NCBI RefSeq assembly: GCF_008831285.2 | Contig: NC_045139.1 | Span: 23,790,412-23,854,411 of the forward strand | Length of the DNA: 64,000 nt | Direction of reading: 5' to 3' | From: Nymphaea colorata | Lineage: Eukaryota > Streptophyta > Magnoliopsida > Nymphaeales > Nymphaeaceae | Part shown: piece by piece, positions 62,562 to 64,000 of the stretch | Position numbering within the stretch: position 1 is the first letter of the stretch | Layout: each line of letters opens with the position of its first letter | Notes under the pieces: model-generated | What the model was told of the DNA's origin: nothing | Database searches by the model: none | Seen by the model: the letters and a program-made list of their open reading frames with translations, nothing else | Program-made: the position numbers and the translations under genes

Positions 62562-62563
62562 AT

Positions 62564-64000
62564 TGTTAGGATCGAAACCCACGGTCGACTAACCCGAGTG
62601 TTCAATCCTAAAGCCAAGATCTCCTGAGGTTCGCATGAACTAAAAACCTAATCAAATCAATACAAGGAACTACCTGGCCGGACAGGACCCCGGCGCAAAC
62701 CCAATAGGGCGAGGCGTACAAGTAAGGGTATTCCCAAAATCCTAGCTAAGGTATATCCTACTACTACAAGCAACTACAAGAGGTGTGAGGCCTTACAAGC
62801 GTATGCGATACATTGAAGCACTCGCAACTCACTCAACAAACCACACAAACCATTTACTATCGATCAAACCACACCCGATTCCCAAATAGGAAGGTTGAGC
62901 CCTCTGTGGTCGTGTCTTTGGCGCTTGCGCCTTAGAGGTACCACTAGGGAGGACTGTGGCCGAAGCCGGGCTAAAGCAAATACAGAAATCAAACTAACAT
63001 GTACCTAAACTACCACCCGTGGACTACAAGGGGGAGAAAGAGTCAAACCGGCCAAGCAAGCTTGGCGAATCCACGAGATAGGACCACGGGATGAACACCA
63101 AGTCCCGGGTATCACAGCTACGGTTCTAAATTTCCGATTGAGGAGAGCCTCCACGTAGCTATGGCAACGGACCCGCTGAGATGGGCCGAAGATGGCCGTC
63201 GCTCGGGCAAGATGTGCCGAGGACAGCTGGGAAGGGGCAGCCGCCTGCTGCCTTAGACCAAGAGAGAGCGTGGAGTCAGGCGGCCACTTGCTGCCTTACG
63301 CCGATGGAAATAGCGACCGCCTGTCGTTAGGGCACGGGCTGAGGATGCGGCCGTGGATGACCGAAATTGCCGAGGGGGGCTGATGCCGGTTGGTCGGCAA
63401 CGCCTACCTGCCTGCCTTCAGAAGTGGCTCGGCCACGCTAGGTCGAGGGAAGGCCGACGAGAGATTGGGGTGGCCGAGGGAAGGACCGCGGACAATAGCG
63501 AGGGGGAGAGCACGCGGCCTGACCTAGTCCTAGCTAAGGCTCGGGTTAGATCGGGTTGGATGGGCTCTATAGGTAGGCTGGTCAAGTCAAGAGAGGCTAA
63601 GGTTGGGGTTGGCTGGGAATAGATGAGCCTCGGTGGGGAATGGTTCACCTAACTAGTAGGTAGGCTTAATAGGGTGAGGCTTAGGTGCGAGCACTAGGCT
63701 CAGGTTGGTCACGTTGACCAGTTGAGAGAGAGGGGTTGACTAATTGGGTAAGCAAAGCTAGGTGTGGACTGAGTGATAGGTTCGGGACGTAGGTGTGAGG
63801 GGCCCACGTGCTATGCGCGTGGTGCTAGGGTTGCGCTAAATGAGGAGTTAGCTAAGGGATAAAGGGCAATGGCTAGGACTTACCTAATCGAGCTAAGGGG
63901 AGTCAAGGCTGACAGTGTAGGATGAGGCTACAATTTTGGAGTTGCCTAAGTGAAGAGAGGTGAGGTGGCGCACGCGAGGCTGACCTAAGGGGTAAGTGGG
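62564..64000 (-). repeat. Probable 5' LTR of the FHA-like element; right limit not seen
   Basis: The plus strand begins TGTTAGGATCGAAACCC, so the minus strand ends ...CCTAACA next to the primer site, as an LTR should. No matching second copy exists in the window, so length and right border are unknown; part of 62880-64000 may be other DNA. It is GC-richer than the middle of the window and has no recognised gene; ORFs at 63192-63648 follow composition. Confidence 0.4.

Noticed and set aside
63192-63648. GC-rich ORFs near the right edge
   Set aside because: They overlap on both strands without any recognisable motif, and probably lie within an LTR.

Overview
The window is nuclear DNA of a flowering plant. 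Genes with GT-AG introns, an iMet-type primer site (TGGTATCAGAGCC) in every LTR element, Ty1/copia, hAT-like, CACTA-like and L1-type repeats, and a plant-type oligosaccharyltransferase subunit all point that way. The species cannot be named from the sequence.

Only two host genes look intact. (1) Positions 33437-58981, minus strand, hold RPN2 (ribophorin II, the SWP1/HAP6-type subunit of the ER oligosaccharyltransferase). Nineteen coding exons could be placed by GT-AG borders and phase. They sum to 2079 nt, or 692 residues plus stop, close to the roughly 690 residues usual for plant RPN2. (2) Positions 23261-23917, minus strand, hold an intronless GC-rich LEA_2/NDR1-HIN1-like membrane protein gene.

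The left 13 kb is a retrotransposon graveyard. Copia element 1 (1-3625, minus, cut by the window edge) and a rearranged relative (5215-7026, plus) lie head to head. They share leader and LTR hairpins. A different, complete but dead copia element (7372-12604, minus) has two 286-bp LTRs and a perfect 5-bp target duplication, GAACC. From 12.6 to 33.4 kb there is mostly AT-rich non-coding DNA. It carries a CACTA-like end, three short hAT-like elements (two with exact 8-bp target duplications), a LINE scrap, simple repeats and the LEA_2 gene.

The RPN2 introns hold the most striking structure. A family of non-autonomous hAT-like elements is packed with copies of the palindrome GTATCGTACGATAC. Members sit in introns 13, 6 and 5 with 8-bp target duplications, and one is inserted inside an older relative. 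Intron 6 also holds an L1-type LINE remnant split by an apparent three-level nest of transposons.

The right end (60.6-64.0 kb) looks like the 5' part of another minus-strand LTR element. It has an LTR border and a primer site, but the ORF in the gag position resembles an FHA phosphopeptide-binding domain followed by an acidic linker, with one frameshift. This is the least familiar object in the window and the best candidate for something undescribed.
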